Source: Rhodocollybia butyracea
Lineage: Eukaryota > Basidiomycota > Agaricomycetes > Agaricales > Omphalotaceae
Assembly (NCBI GenBank): GCA_015501585.1
Contig: JADNRY010000132.1
Location: 1 to 64,000 of the forward strand
DNA: 64,000 nucleotides
Direction of reading: 5' to 3'
Shown: positions 32,563-43,979 of the stretch, piece by piece
How positions within the stretch are numbered: the first letter of the stretch is position 1
How the letters are laid out: every line of letters begins with the position of its first letter
Notes under the pieces: model-generated
What the model was told of the DNA's origin: nothing
Databases searched by the model: none
What the model saw: only the letters and a program-made list of their open reading frames with translations
Program-made: the position numbers and the translations under genes

Positions 32563-35368
32563 ATGTCTTCCTCTGCAGAAAGCGGTATTCCCATTCCAAA
32601 AAGGCTACAAGGGACAGAAGGTGAAGGTCAATCACTACGTTGGCAGGTGGTGCTAACTTCAGCGATGCTCAGGGAATGTACCTTTATCCATGCTTTCGGG
32701 TGCATCCAACTTTACCATCCAAGGAAGCTCAACCTTTACAAATGTTGCTGGGGATAACAATATGAGTGAGCCACTCATATTGGCATTAACAGATAAAATA
32801 ATTAATCAGACCTATCAAAGCAACAAATATCAACAATTATCACACCCGGGGTAGGTATCCCTTTATCGAGTTTCATGATCCGCTGACAGTGTAAATCAAG
32901 AGCCCTTTGACATCTCAAAGATCCGCGATTGGCTAAAGGCCCCGGATCCGTCAACTAATTTCGTAGCGGCATATAATAATAAGACACCTGACACTGGAAA
33001 TTGGATACTCGCTCACACAGAATATGTTAAGTGGTGCCAAAGAGAAGCAGGGATCCTGTGGATACAGGGCAAAGGTACAATTCTTCTCTATGTTGGTTTT
33101 AGATCTAAACATAATGGATCTAGTGGGATCAGGAAAAACATTCCTTTCGTATGCATGCAACATTGAAATGATGTTCATATTTCTCACATGATTCTCTAGG
33201 ACAACCATTATAAATGAACTACAGGCTAATTCAGCATTACTTTGCTGTTACTATTATTTTGACAACCGTGATAACTCAAAGACTAATGCTCAAGGGTTGG
33301 TTCAGTCACTTTTGCTCCAGATGGCTGCGAGCAGTAAAAGGATTCATCCTGCCCTTCATGAGTTATACACAAGGTGCAAACATGGCATCATGAAGCCCAC
33401 TATAGAAGAAATAAGGGCTACTCTGGCAGTTGTTTCCAGGGATATAGGCCCAGTATTCCTTGTGCTGGATGCCATGGATGAATGTAATGAGCCAATGAGT
33501 GTTTTCAAGTATCTTGCTCATATCAGAGAAAATCTCTGTATAGCAATAACCAGTCGATATGTGGCAGAGGATAGCTATGGTGCCACAATGAGTATTTACC
33601 TTGATTCTGCGATGAATGCTTTCCATGAGGATATCACCAAATATCTCCAGGACAAGTTAAGCTATCGCAAACTGAAACCAGAACTACTGACAGAACTGGT
33701 TAGCTGCTTAATTGAAGGAGCTCAAGGACAGTAAGTAGTTCTAACTCAGGACTCAATTCTAGCTAATTTGGTGCTGTCAAAGGTTCCGTTGGGTTGACTG
33801 CCAAGTAACTATCTTGCAAAGATGTGCAACACCCAAAGCCATCTGCGAAACTTTGAAGAAGCTACCCAAGACCCTGGAAGAAACATACACTCTCGCTTTT
33901 ACAAGAATGAGAGAAAGTGAACATTCTCATGATGCAGAAAAGCTTCTTATGTGGTTGGCTTATGCATTTGAACCACTGTCAATTACACAGATGACAGAGG
34001 TTCTAGCTGTAGATTTGAATGCTCAATTATTTGCTCCTGATGCTCGGTCATCAGAGCTTGAAAGGATGGTTTATTATATCTTGGACTCCACATTGATCAC
34101 TGTCAATGGGCAAAAAATTGTTCAGCTTGCCCACAATTCTGTGAAAGAGTTTCTCACTCAAACACATGCCCAAGTGCACAGAAGCGGACAATTTAAAATT
34201 GATGAGCACTTGGCTCACTCCACAATATGTCAAACATGCCTTGTCTATCTATTGCAGTTTGACCAAGACTTACCCTATGATTTCCAACACGGCCGCGTAG
34301 CTGTTTGGGCTTTGTGGAAGGATTATCCTTTAGCTCTATATGCTGCAAAGCAGTGGCCATCTCATATGAAAATGCTGAAAGATGAAGTTGCTGAAATAAG
34401 TCCTGAGCTCGAATATGCCAGAGACCTTGCCATGACACTCTTGAGAGGCAGCCATCAACTGCCATATGTGAATTGGATTAGAATTTATAATCCAGATAAT
34501 CAGAGTGGGGCGAGTAGTGTATTTACTCCAACGTTTAGTGACGGAAAAATTTTGACACCGCTTTATTATATGGCTTTAATTGGGCTGCCATCTATAGTTA
34601 GGCTTTTACTTGCAGAAAACATGTCTGATGTAAATGCTAAAGGGGGGTATTATGGGACTGCACTTCAAGCCGCTGCTTATAGCGGAAGCAAGGGTACTGT
34701 CCAGCTTCTCCTGGACCACAAGGCAGATTTAACTGCACAAGGTGGTGCATATGGTAGTCCACTCCATGCAGCTGCTGCAGCGGGAAAAAAGGATATTGCT
34801 GAGCTTCTTCTGGAGCACAAGGCAGATGTAAATGCCCAATGTGAGAAGCACTCGGGAGTCCACTCCAGCTAGCTGTTATGAAAGGAAACAAAGCTTTAGT
34901 CCAGCTTCTTCTGAAGCATAAGGCAGATGTAAATGCTGAAGAGGGTGCATATGGGAGTCCACTACAAGCAGCTGCTGCAAAGGGAAATATAGATCTTATC
35001 CGGCTTCTTCTGGAGCACAATGCAGATGTTAATGCCAAGGGGGTGTATATGGCAGTGCAATTGAGGCAGCCGCCACTGAAGAGCATAGTGATATTGTCCA
35101 GCTTCTTCTGAAGCACAAGGCAGATGTAAATGCTGGAGGGGGTGTATATGGGAGTCCACTCCAGGCAGCCGCTGCAAAAGGAAATAAGGATATTGTCCAG
35201 CTTCTTCTGGAGCACAATGCAGATGTTGATGGCCAAGAGGGTATATATGGCAGTGCAATTGAGGCAGCTGCCACCAAGGGCCACAATGATATTGTCCAGT
35301 TTCTTCTGCAGCACAAGGTAGATGTATATGTCCAAGGCTCAGAGTATGAGGATGTATGCATACTATGA
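32563..35368 (+). pseudogene. NACHT-ankyrin (NLR-like) gene with frameshifts in the repeat region
   Basis: The protein has a short N-terminal region (ASNFTIQGSSTFTNVAGDN) and the linker FDISKIRDWLKAPDPSTNF. A NACHT-type NTPase follows: P-loop GSGKTFLS, encoded across a 25-nt exon at 33124-33148, then VFLVLDAMDECN as Walker B. A helical region is followed by ankyrin repeats (for example GTALQAAAYSG and GSPLHAAAAAGKKDIAELLL) from about 34610 to 35340. The exon 33200-33730 joins 33783 in phase. The repeat array changes frame between about 34841 and 34851 (stop at 34872) and again near 35039. After correction it stays open to TGA at 35366. In fungi this architecture occurs in non-self recognition and signalling proteins; the role here is unknown. 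The first shift could give a shorter functional protein ending at 34872. Confidence 0.75.
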
Positions 35369-35835
35369 GATACTTCAACTGAGTTGCTGAAATCCACTAA
35401 GGAGGTGCACCCCCTGCCATTTGCTTCCTACAGTAGGTGCATAAATGTTTCCAGCATAGGAACAGTTCATCCCCAAGGAAGCAATATTTCTCCCTGTTCT
35501 TTTTGTTATTTTATTTATCCTTCCCTCTTCTTTCATCCAAATCCATTTGTATTCACTTGGCAGTTTTGTGTACTCAACTCATGCTGAAAAAGTAGTACTT
35601 CATAGGTATATGTTGGACTAAGTAGTTATCCTTTGGCCTCAGTTATATGTACTTATATGTCACTTCATTAGTTTTGGTCTGTAGTCACATGATAGGTTAA
35701 TTGTTACTTTCTAGAATCTATGTCATGGCAATGTCATGGTCTATTGTTCATGTTTGTTTGTATTTTCTTCCAGCTGTGGATATTTTAGTCTTGAAAAGGA
35801 GCAAAAATAATTTCAAATAAGTCATACCTCAAACA

Positions 35836-35931
35836 ATCCAATGCGGCCCCAGCCTGCTGTGAATAGACAATCAACTCTGCGGTGAATGATTCATGAAAGA
35901 CACAAATGATAGCCACTCCACCATATTGGGT
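35836..35931 (-). pseudogene. tRNA-Glu pseudogene lacking the T loop
   Basis: The D arm, anticodon TTC and intron-like stretch remain, but the T arm runs GGGGCCGCATTGG with the loop deleted. Confidence 0.65.
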
Positions 35932-36049
35932 TATTCATACCTTGAAAAAGTGATGACTTTATGCAGCTTATTTTAGATGTCCTTGTTCGACATAAACCAG
36001 ATTCAACTAAATCTTCCATGACTTGTTGTCAATTCCCTGATTAAGTACA

Positions 36050-36412
36050 ATTTTAACATCACATTTCATAGTTTCACAATCATGTTTCATGATTCCTCAG
36101 TCATGCAATATCTGAATAGTTTGGCAATCATGAAAGCGGTGTTGCAGAAAATTTGTGAATTGTGATCCATGATTTGATCTGTGATGGCAAGGTAATAGGT
36201 TTCCTGACTTGAACTTGAGTTTCATGATTGAACAAATTCTCTGATGGGAAGTTTGCAATGACCTTACGTGACTCAGGGAAATGATTCGTGATTGCCCTCT
36301 CTGCCTCTAAGTTTCATGATTAAGTTTTACAACCCCTAATTTCATAATTACTCTACAACTCCAAATTCCATGATTCCTCTACAATCCCAACTTTCATGAT
36401 TGTTATATGCAA
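36050..36412. repeat. Degenerate tandem repeat rich in TTTCATGATT
   Basis: TTTCATGATT or close variants recur at least eight times. In the last part (36329-36412) three units of about 26 bp follow one another, each ACAA-C-C-AATTTCATGATT-like then CTCT. No gene. Confidence 0.55.
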
Positions 36413-36529
36413 TTCACATGCTAAGTTGCTGTACAGTGCTCTCTTTATTTAACCATGAACTTGGGAAGAGCTCTATTGCTTCTCAGTATTATTGCTGCAC
36501 TTGCTGCAGACCGCCCCCCCCAGCATAAC

Positions 36530-37997
36530 ACTCTCCAGGTACACGCTGTCCGAACAGCCTATCAAGAACTTGGTGCATGAGTCTCTCAAACCTTGCACTT
36601 GCAAATAGGTGATGTATCATGCATCCAGAGGCAGCAGACTGCTGTAGAGGAGTTCTTACAATCAGTCCTTCAGGTATGTTAGTTTTTGTACTGTCTAGAA
36701 TCTTTATACTAAATATTTCTTGCAGCGACGCAACTTGTTTGATGAGGAAGAGTTCAATATTATCCAAACTGGAGTTACAGATATGATGACCGCTCTTAAT
36801 AGTGCCGTTTCTCGCTCAGAGGATATTATTGAACATCCACCCATTGAACCTGTTCATGTTGCACATACTGGACATGGAGGCTGCCCTCGTAAAGAAATTG
36901 ATCCTGCAATCCTTGAAACAAGTTTGTGCCTTAGAGGGGTCACCCATCTGGCGCCTGTCTTTGGTTGTTCCAGTCGCACCATTCATCGCCATGCTCTGGA
37001 GTATGGTCTGGCCGAGCCATTGTTGGATATTCGGTCCGCGGTATATGGCCGCCGGTATGTACAACTCCAATACCGAGTAGATATCAGACCCGAGTTCTTA
37101 TCATTTGTTTTAACTTTTATTTCATTGATACAGATTTCTACTTATACTGTACGTATCGACGTTCCCTTCTTTTCCTCAGCCTTCATCACTTCTGGCTGAG
37201 GTATGTCTATTATACTTATGCTCTATGTCCATTATGCTCATACTGTACCTATAGCTTAGTTGTACATCGTACTAACGTGTCTCTTAGGTATGGTAATATG
37301 ATTAAGCCTTCATCACTTCTGGCTGAGCTTAGTTGTACATCGTACTAACGTGTCTCTTAGTTCCAACAGCCATGTCCCCCAGTATATATTATATATGATG
37401 ATCCAGACACAAGCGAGTCTGTTCATTTCTACAAATCATCCACTGGAGAAATGTCCACTCTGAGCAATGAGGAATTGGATTCTATTATCAGCCACATTTC
37501 CTGCCTTTGGCTGTAGAATGATTTCAGGCCATCTGCGCTGCTTTGGTCATCATGTACCTAGGTCCCAAATTCAACAATCTTATGAACGAGTCACGGGTGC
37601 CCCTGCTTTTCTTACCTCTCATCCTGTCAAGCATAGAAGATACCAAGTTGCTGGCCCTAATTCACTTTGGCATCATGATGGACAACATAGTGCGTCTTAT
37701 CAGATGTTGAATAGTATATACTACTTTGACCTTTGACTAATGAAATTTTGTTAGCTTTGATTCACTGGAGAGTAGTAATTCATGCCTTTGTGGATGGATT
37801 CTCTAGGCTTGTTACAGCCATTCAGGCCAATGATAATAATCATGCACAGACTGTTCTCTCTCTATTTCTCAATGCCATTGAAGTTCATGGGACCCCAAGT
37901 CATGTTTGTGGTGACCATGGTGTAGAGAATCTTGGGGTTGCTTGGTACATGGAAGAAAATTATGGCGTTGAAAGGGGTTCATATATATGGGGGCGGT
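36530..37997 (+). pseudogene. Integrase-core (rve-type) protein, degenerate
   Basis: The N-terminal helical region (RRNLFDEEEFNIIQTGVTDM) and a helix-turn-helix-like stretch (LAPVFGCSSRTIHRHALEYG) precede CPPVYIIYDDPDTSESV. The catalytic core follows: GPNSLWHHDGQH with the first Asp, VIHAFVDGFSRLV, and VCGDHGVEN with the second Asp. The sequence then runs to ERGSYIWGR and a splice donor at 37998. The expected third acidic residue lies in the missing downstream part. A frame break occurs near 37490, and a small duplicated stretch (CTTCATCACTTCTGGCTGAG) interrupts the middle. Intact relatives are common in Agaricomycetes. I read it as a broken copy. Confidence 0.7.
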
Positions 37998-38017
37998 AAG
38001 TAAATCAAGGGCTGCAC

Positions 38018-38800
38018 TTTTTTTTTTTTTTTTTTTTTTGAGATCAATTTATTGCGCGCGGAGGAGAACCTCATGATGCGCATACAGCTATCTACGTGGA
38101 ATGCCCTCAGGAAGGGCACAGTATTACACTAGTTAAGTTAGTCTAGGTAAAGAAGGGGGATTTCTGTGATGTGCCGATAGGCAGGTGGTGAATAAAAACA
38201 GAAGCTGTAGGTAGGAAGAGGGGGATTAGAATTATGTAGTGCTAGGAAAAATTTCCCTTTCTTTTACTGTTTGCAAATGGACCTTCCTATTGTGCGCACA
38301 GCTCTGGGGTATCAGGTTCACCCAGGGGCCCAAGCAAAATAGTGAGAGATTAAGGAGAAAAGACTCAGGGCATAGTGAAGCATAATGAGGACCAGACATC
38401 TTGTAGCCAAGAAGAGTCCTGCTGAAGTTGTTTCAGTTCCTCCTTACCCGAGGCTGTGGGTGGTACACCAAAGTGCAGCACCAAGTGCCCCACAGGAACA
38501 GTCCATCAGTGACAGCTCGACGAGCTGCCTGCTCATCTGTGATCTTGAACTGTATTGATACAACATTCCTTGGCTCTGTGTCCTCCTCCCGGCACAACAC
38601 CCTAATATCCTTCAAAGCCTGGTGGTTGACTGGTAATGCCTGTAGGTATGGGGATTCAGTGTGGTCTGTACGATGGTCAGTTAAGCTGGATTTCTTGCTA
38701 TCAGGTGGACTTATAATTAGCTGTTGTTGGTTAATCTTGCGCCTTAATGAATGTATACTTGTACGATTGCACCACCTATGAGGCGTGGGAATCCCGACAC
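38018..38800 (-). mobile_element. Truncated non-LTR (LINE, Tad-like) retrotransposon
   Basis: On the minus strand the element ends with AATAAATTGATCTC followed by a run of more than 20 A (38018-38041). Upstream a frame reads NVVSIQFKITDEQAARRAVT and GLFLWGTWCCTLVYHP. This resembles the ORF1 nucleic-acid-binding region of fungal Tad-type LINEs just before the zinc knuckles. No reverse transcriptase is present, so it is internally deleted or heavily truncated. The 5' limit is uncertain. Confidence 0.6.
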
Positions 38801-39057
38801 AGCGGGAGTCACAATATCATTGCACACATAGTGCCAACATACATCTGACAACTACCATATGTTACCTAGGCCTATTTCATCATCTATATAGTCATGTAAA
38901 ATATCTACTCATATCTCTGAGCCTTGAGCACCAGTGTTGATAGTGGATTCACATGCTACATGGCCCCAGAGGTGGCTAATGAGATTCTAGGGCTAAAGTA
39001 CCTTTAGGGTACCAACATATACTATCTATATATGGTATAAAATTCTTATCCATATAT

Positions 39058-39095
39058 CTACATAGCATGTCTGAACTGGGACATGCTATGTACTA
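39058..39095. other. Perfect hairpin
   Basis: CATAGCATGTC is followed after 8 nt by its exact complement GACATGCTATG. Further weaker complementarity surrounds it in AT-rich sequence. Possibly the core of a small inverted-repeat element. Confidence 0.5.
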
Positions 39096-39419
39096 CACAT
39101 ATAGATAATGGGGCTATACAGGTGCATTTGACGACTTGCTTAATTCACTCCAACAATTAGAGCTTATTCGACAACTTCTTTAATTCACTCCAACATTTGA
39201 ACTTTCCAGTGACCAGGCTTCTGAGTCTGAGAGACATCTGATACATCAATACAATCTCTCTTTCTCTGAGGCCACTGGGTGGCCTTGCCCAAGAGCATAA
39301 TATTTTTCTTCTTCCTGGTGTTGTTCTGTCCAAGTTCTGTCCCAGTTCAGCCAAAATTTCAGTGATTGCATACATATAAGAAGATGGAATAAAAAGTAGA
39401 TCTTGTTAATTCCAAACTA

Positions 39420-39514
39420 TTTCGAATGCAGGGAATTGAACCCAGGGCGACTGTGAACAGAAGCTGGAGACTCGGAGCATGGTTCACAGCAATGTTGACC
39501 ACTACACCACATCA
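39420..39514 (-). pseudogene. tRNA-Glu pseudogene, anticodon lost
   Basis: The D arm and T arm (TTCAATT) are recognisable, but the CTTTC of the anticodon loop is gone and the acceptor ends are mismatched. Confidence 0.65.
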
Positions 39515-39817
39515 GATTATTCAAATGCTCGTTGAGACTTGCAATTATCACATAAGTGACCACTCCATCTCCTACAAAGCAAACCGGAACCCTCGGCCGA
39601 CAAGTTGTCAGGTGTTCCTGCTACCCCTGAGAGATTACTGCACGTAGGCATTTTTTGTCCAAGATGAAAGCACACGGCTCAGAGATCGATCTAAAGTTGT
39701 AGGAGGTGGTTGACCTTCAGGAAATTGTCTGCGTGATTGGATGTAGTAGGTTAGATTCGAGGGAGTGTTTAACAATTCAAAGAAAAGGAGAAAAAATTGA
39801 ACTTGGTGTCAGCGAAT

Positions 39818-39912
39818 TTCCAATGCGGGGAATCGAACCCCGGGCTGCTGTGCCTCACGTAATTTTTCACCCAGATGAAAGACAGCAATGTTAGCCACTA
39901 CACCACATTGGA
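39818..39912 (-). tRNA. tRNA-Glu(UUC) with 23-nt intron
   Basis: All arms match the reference copy at 6621, with perfect acceptor and T arm. The intron is 23 nt. It is probably functional. This is the last member of the family in the window. Confidence 0.88.
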
Positions 39913-40054
39913 ATCAGTAAGGTAAATTGTGCCCGACTTCAAGATAGTCAGATAACCGTAAGCCAAATAGTCCGTATTTCCTAGGATGTGGGTGATAATT
40001 TTGGGTATGCCAATATCAACTCAATATCGCAATCCTTTCAGCTCGAGTCTACCT

Positions 40055-40405
40055 TCAGGTTGATATTCGTACAGGTACGATGGAGGTATCCAGGACCATA
40101 CTTCTTAAATGGTATACCGTCGCATACCATGGTCCTTGACGATACCTTACAGGATGCCGCGGGGGCGCTCTGAGCAAATAAAAACAATGATTTAATATTA
40201 CCGTCCAATATAACCTACCGACGCGAGCGTGGGTTCCAAAGCCCCTGCCTGCTCCATCAGTTTGCAAAGCAGTTATCAACTGGTGAAGAACGAAAGTATG
40301 AAAATACGACACGTCGGCATGATTCATATGGAAATCATCGGCGGGCATTACATATCCATCACAAGAAATCAGCGCCTGTGCACATATCCGAACATGGAAC
40401 GACAT
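40055..40405 (-). CDS. Small hypothetical protein
   Basis: An open frame of 116 codons starts MSFHVRICAQALISCDGYVM and continues with PADDFHMNHADVSYFHTFVL. I do not recognise it. A splice donor (GTAGGT) and acceptor around 40158-40219 would give a shorter product in the same or another frame. Its coding status rests on frame length and residue composition only. Confidence 0.35.
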   Translation of the reverse strand: MSFHVRICAQALISCDGYVMPADDFHMNHADVSYFHTFVLHQLITALQTDGAGRGFGTHARVGRLYWTVILNHCFYLLRAPPRHPVRYRQGPWYATVYHLRSMVLDTSIVPVRIST

Positions 40406-40487
40406 GTATTGTTCCTCTTGTCTATATCAGTGTAATTGCGGCAATTTGAAGCGAGTATAGCCTACATTTCGCCAATATCACCTGAAA

Positions 40488-41319
40488 TTAAGGAACAAGA
40501 GCCTGCTCCTTCCAACTACCTTGCACAGTCCTAGTAAACTTTGTACGCCGATTCGGTAGCACGCCAAGTTCCACATAGTCCACCTCGCTGGGATCAACCA
40601 GTACCAGCGCAAAATTCCGCAATGCAATCTCCCAATTCCTCCTATTCTCCTTTTCCTCCTCGGATTCATCCGGTCGTTCAGGGTCCTTCGGCTCGTCTAA
40701 TCTTTCCGGCCACTTCTTTGCCTCTTCCTCGCCACCAGTCAGAGCCGAACCCGGCGTGGGACGACACCAAGTAGCTTTCATGAAAGGGCTCATCGTCTTG
40801 AACACCTCGAGCCGCTTGGCTTCCCAGTCGAATTTGTCTCGGTTCAGCGCTGCCATTCCGGAACCTGAGCCCGCAGAGGATATTGTAGAATGGATAAACT
40901 GCTTATGTAGATGATCTTTCGGTGAAGGTATGATACATCCCAAGCCCGAAAGACGGTACTGTTCTTGTGACCCTTCGATCCACCATGCGATATGGACATG
41001 CGGATTGGCGATTATCTGGGCGGTTTTGGGGCTGCGGACGTCGGTTGTTGTGAGGATAAGAGGAAGACTGGGGTTTGAGGTGGGATTTAGAAAGGACCTG
41101 AATATGACGGATCGAACAGATGGAACTGGCGAAGTCGCATCGATAGAAGACAGCTGCATCACTATAGAACCGTATAGAACACAGGCCAAAAATAAATCAG
41201 ATAATCAGTATACTTCAGAGTCAAGAAAGTTGCGTACTTGCAAACGTACCCGTAGATTTTTCATATTTCTTTAGAGCATTAGTTATGGCGATTTGCCATC
41301 GCGGTGAGTTGGTCGCCAT
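40488..41319 (-). CDS. Pyridoxamine-phosphate-oxidase-like FMN-binding protein (Alr4036 type)
   Basis: Two exons, 41319-41250 and 41161-40488, join in phase to give about 247 residues. MATNSPRWQIAITNALKKYE is followed by SVRSVIFRSFL, a strand with the nucleotide-contacting Arg residues. Then come LILTTTDVRSPKTAQI and HVHIAWWIEGSQEQYRLSG, a typical split-barrel FMN-binding core. After that FDWEAKRLEVFKTMSP leads to an acidic insert and a C-terminal RRTKFTRT segment. The family binds FMN; its substrate in fungi is not settled. The gene is divergent from the aldo-keto reductase at 41796, with about 480 bp between starts that may hold both promoters. A broken copy lies at 47.4-50.0 kb. Confidence 0.88.
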
Positions 41320-41694
41320 TGGACTAGAGGGAGAGAGAGGAAGAGAAAGAGAGATAGGCGCTTGTTAATCACAGACGCTATGACTGACGTCATGGGAAAC
41401 GCGTCATGGGAAATCGCGGGTTCACGAATTCTCAGCTCTAACCAGTACTACACGCGTTTCTGAACTACCACGAAGAACTAGCTTCTGAAAACTCTTCGCC
41501 TGATCAAACTAAAAAAAAAGACACCAAAGCATACAAAAATCATTAACTTTCGACGCGCACAACGCGTAGAAAAGACGCGTCTTTTCGAATCGACCGTGAT
41601 AGCTCCGAGGTTCGGATTTAAGTCAACCCGCTTGACAAAGCTTTTGAAACAATATTAACTTGAGGGAGTAGCTGATTCATCAGGTCGATTCGCG

Positions 41695-41702
41695 TATAAA
41701 AA
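41695..41702 (+). promoter_or_regulatory. TATA box of the aldo-keto reductase gene
   Basis: TATAAAAA lies about 100 bp before the ATG at 41796. A pyrimidine-rich CTTTCTTTCTTT run, common at fungal transcription starts, follows it. Confidence 0.55.
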
Positions 41703-41795
41703 GGCCTCGGTCTGTAGCACGTTCATTACTTGTCTTTCTTTCTTTCTTACCACCAACAACAACTGCCCACTTCACTCTCAAAAGGTTAGAACAAC

Positions 41796-43439
41796 ATGTC
41801 CGCCTTCAAACCAGCCCCTCCTCCTCCTACAAAACTAGGCGAGTTTATTTCTCCCTAGCCACGCAGCAATATGATACTGACTGTGTAATAGGCCTTTACA
41901 GAGTATTGGGTCCTCGTGCAGGTGTTCGCGTCTCCCCGATATGCCTGGGCGCGATGAGCATCGGTGACCGATGGAACTCTGTAAGACTAATTAATCTCTC
42001 GTTCATCACCCAGCCCATCTAACAACATCGACAACAGTTCATGGGTTCTATGGACAAAGCAGCGAGTTTCGAGCTCATGGACGCGTACTTTGATATGGGC
42101 GGAAACTTCATCGATACCTCTAACAATTAGTGAGTTGTTCAAACCATTGACCGGTTACGGATCAGGATGCTGAGCTACGGCTTTTGCTTTCAGTCAAGAC
42201 GAGTCCTCGGAAGAATTCATCGGCGAATGGATGGAAAAACGCGGGAATCGGGATCAAATGGTTATCGCAACCAAGGTACTTATCACTATACAATATATCA
42301 CGCTCCCACGACCCCACTATCCGCATCTTGCTCTTCTTTCCCATGGACTAACTGGCCACTCCCTCAGTACACAACCTGCTACAAAATCGGCGACTCTTCC
42401 GTCACTCAACGAGTCAACTACACCGGCAACAATGCCAAATCACTCCACCTTAGCGTCGAAGCCAGTCTCAAGAAACTGCGCACGAGCTACATCGATATCT
42501 TGTATGTGCACTGGTGGGACTGGGACACCTCCGTCGAGGAGGTGATGGACAGCTTGCACAATATTGTCGCGTCTGGGAAAGTCATCTATCTAGGCATATC
42601 GGATACCCCAGCTTGGGTCGTCGCGCAGGCTAATCAGTATGCCAAAGACCACGGGAAGACGCCTTTTGTTGTTTATCAAGTGCGTAACTTTTCTTTTCTT
42701 TCTTTTCTCGCCTTCCTTCTTCCTTCTACCTTCTAACCACATTCGATCCCTCAGGGCAAATGGAACATCATGGACCGCTCCTTCGAGCGCGACATCATCC
42801 CTATGGCTCGTTCCCTCGGTCTGGCCCTCGCGCCCTGGAGTGTCCTCGCCGCGGGTAGACTCCGTTCCGACGAAGAAGAGAAACGCCGCAAGGAAACCGG
42901 AGAGAAAGGGCGTATGATGCATGGGTCGGACTGGGAACGTACCGAGGCTGAAGTCAAGGTCTCTCATGCTCTTGAAAAGGTCGCGAAAGAGATTGGGGCG
43001 AAGAGTATTTCTGCTGGTGCGTGGCTACTACTTTGACTAGTTCTTTTTTCTTTTTCGCTAACTATGCTTGAATTTGAATTTTACCTTTTTAGTCGCCATC
43101 GCGTACGTGATGCAGAAGACACCTTACGTGTTCCCTATCATCGGAGGGCGCAAAGTCGAGAACCTCAAAGCTAACATGGAAGCATTGGATATCAGCCTCA
43201 CCGAGGCGCACATCAAGGAGCTCGAGAGCGTCGTACCGTTCGATGTCGGGTTCCCTACGACCTTTGTTGTAAGTTTCTCTCCGAATACCTTATCCTAATA
43301 ACCGTTCACCCCATTTCTGTTTGACTAAACCTGATTGTTTTCTTTGCGACAGGGTGATGGCTCCGAGCCGATATTCCTGTTCAAGGCGGCCGCTAACATG
43401 GTGAAGGTTCCTCGTACTCAGGCATTGAGGCCGCAGTAG
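41796..43439 (+). CDS. Aldo-keto reductase, aryl-alcohol-dehydrogenase-like
   Basis: Eight exons keep phase: 41796-41838, 41892-41980, 42038-42129, 42194-42275, 42368-42679, 42755-43016, 43093-43268 and 43353-43439. They encode about 380 residues. The first intron uses a GC donor (GCGAGT). [15 protein letters not shown] and FIDTSNN open the barrel. The catalytic tetrad is visible as Asp70, Tyr75, Lys102 and His150 ([10 protein letters not shown]). [20 protein letters not shown] and [19 protein letters not shown] form the NADPH-binding part. The family includes aryl-alcohol dehydrogenases and norsolorinic-acid-reductase-like enzymes; the substrate cannot be told. The gene is intact. A broken second copy lies at 50.3-51.7 kb and a scrap at 62.3 kb. 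Confidence 0.92.
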
Positions 43440-43564
43440 TAGGCGTGCTATGATGGTTCTAGATGGGGAGATCGTAAAAACAAAATGTATGTCTGGATTA
43501 TGTATGTAGATTCAACTCGTCGGCGGAGTTTTGTACAAGTGTACTTGAGTGCTAAGTGCTGTTG

Positions 43565-43845
43565 TTGTTTGTATGTCTAAATTCCGATTGTCAGTGGAGA
43601 TACCGTCGCGCGTTGTCAACCGTTCTTGATTTTAAACCTTTTTCGTCTACTCTTGATCCGCGATTCAGTGGGGTTTTCGACATAGGAAGATCAGTAGAAC
43701 ACCTGTTTGTATGTCCAAATTCCGATTATCAGTGGAGATAAGCTGCTCGTTGTAAAACGTTCTTGACTTAAACCATTCCATCTGCTCTTGATCCACAACT
43801 CAGTGGCGTTTTCGAGATAGGAAGATCAGTAGAACAGCACCACGC
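43565..43845. repeat. Tandem duplication of about 140 bp
   Basis: Two successive units both begin TGTTTGTATGTC and end GGAAGATCAGTAGAACA. A third related unit lies after the second aldo-keto reductase copy (about 51776-51935), so the motif predates the large duplication. Confidence 0.7.
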
Positions 43846-43979
43846 ACCTGACCCCCCCAGTACGTGCCCCCCGATCTCCGTTCCCACAGCCTGTTGCTGT
43901 TAGTTGCAAGGTGATGTTGATGTTGGAATAAGGCAGTGGCAGCCGCAGTGCGATGATATGGAGGATAAGAACTTATGGC

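Noticed and set aside
34637..35397. Long minus-strand ORFs with repeated motifs over the ankyrin array
   Set aside because: They are shadows of the repeated ankyrin codons on the plus strand.
6600..40000. CRISPR-like array suggested by the recurrent tRNA-Glu sequence
   Set aside because: Units fold as tRNA, occur on both strands at irregular spacing, and the host is a eukaryote.
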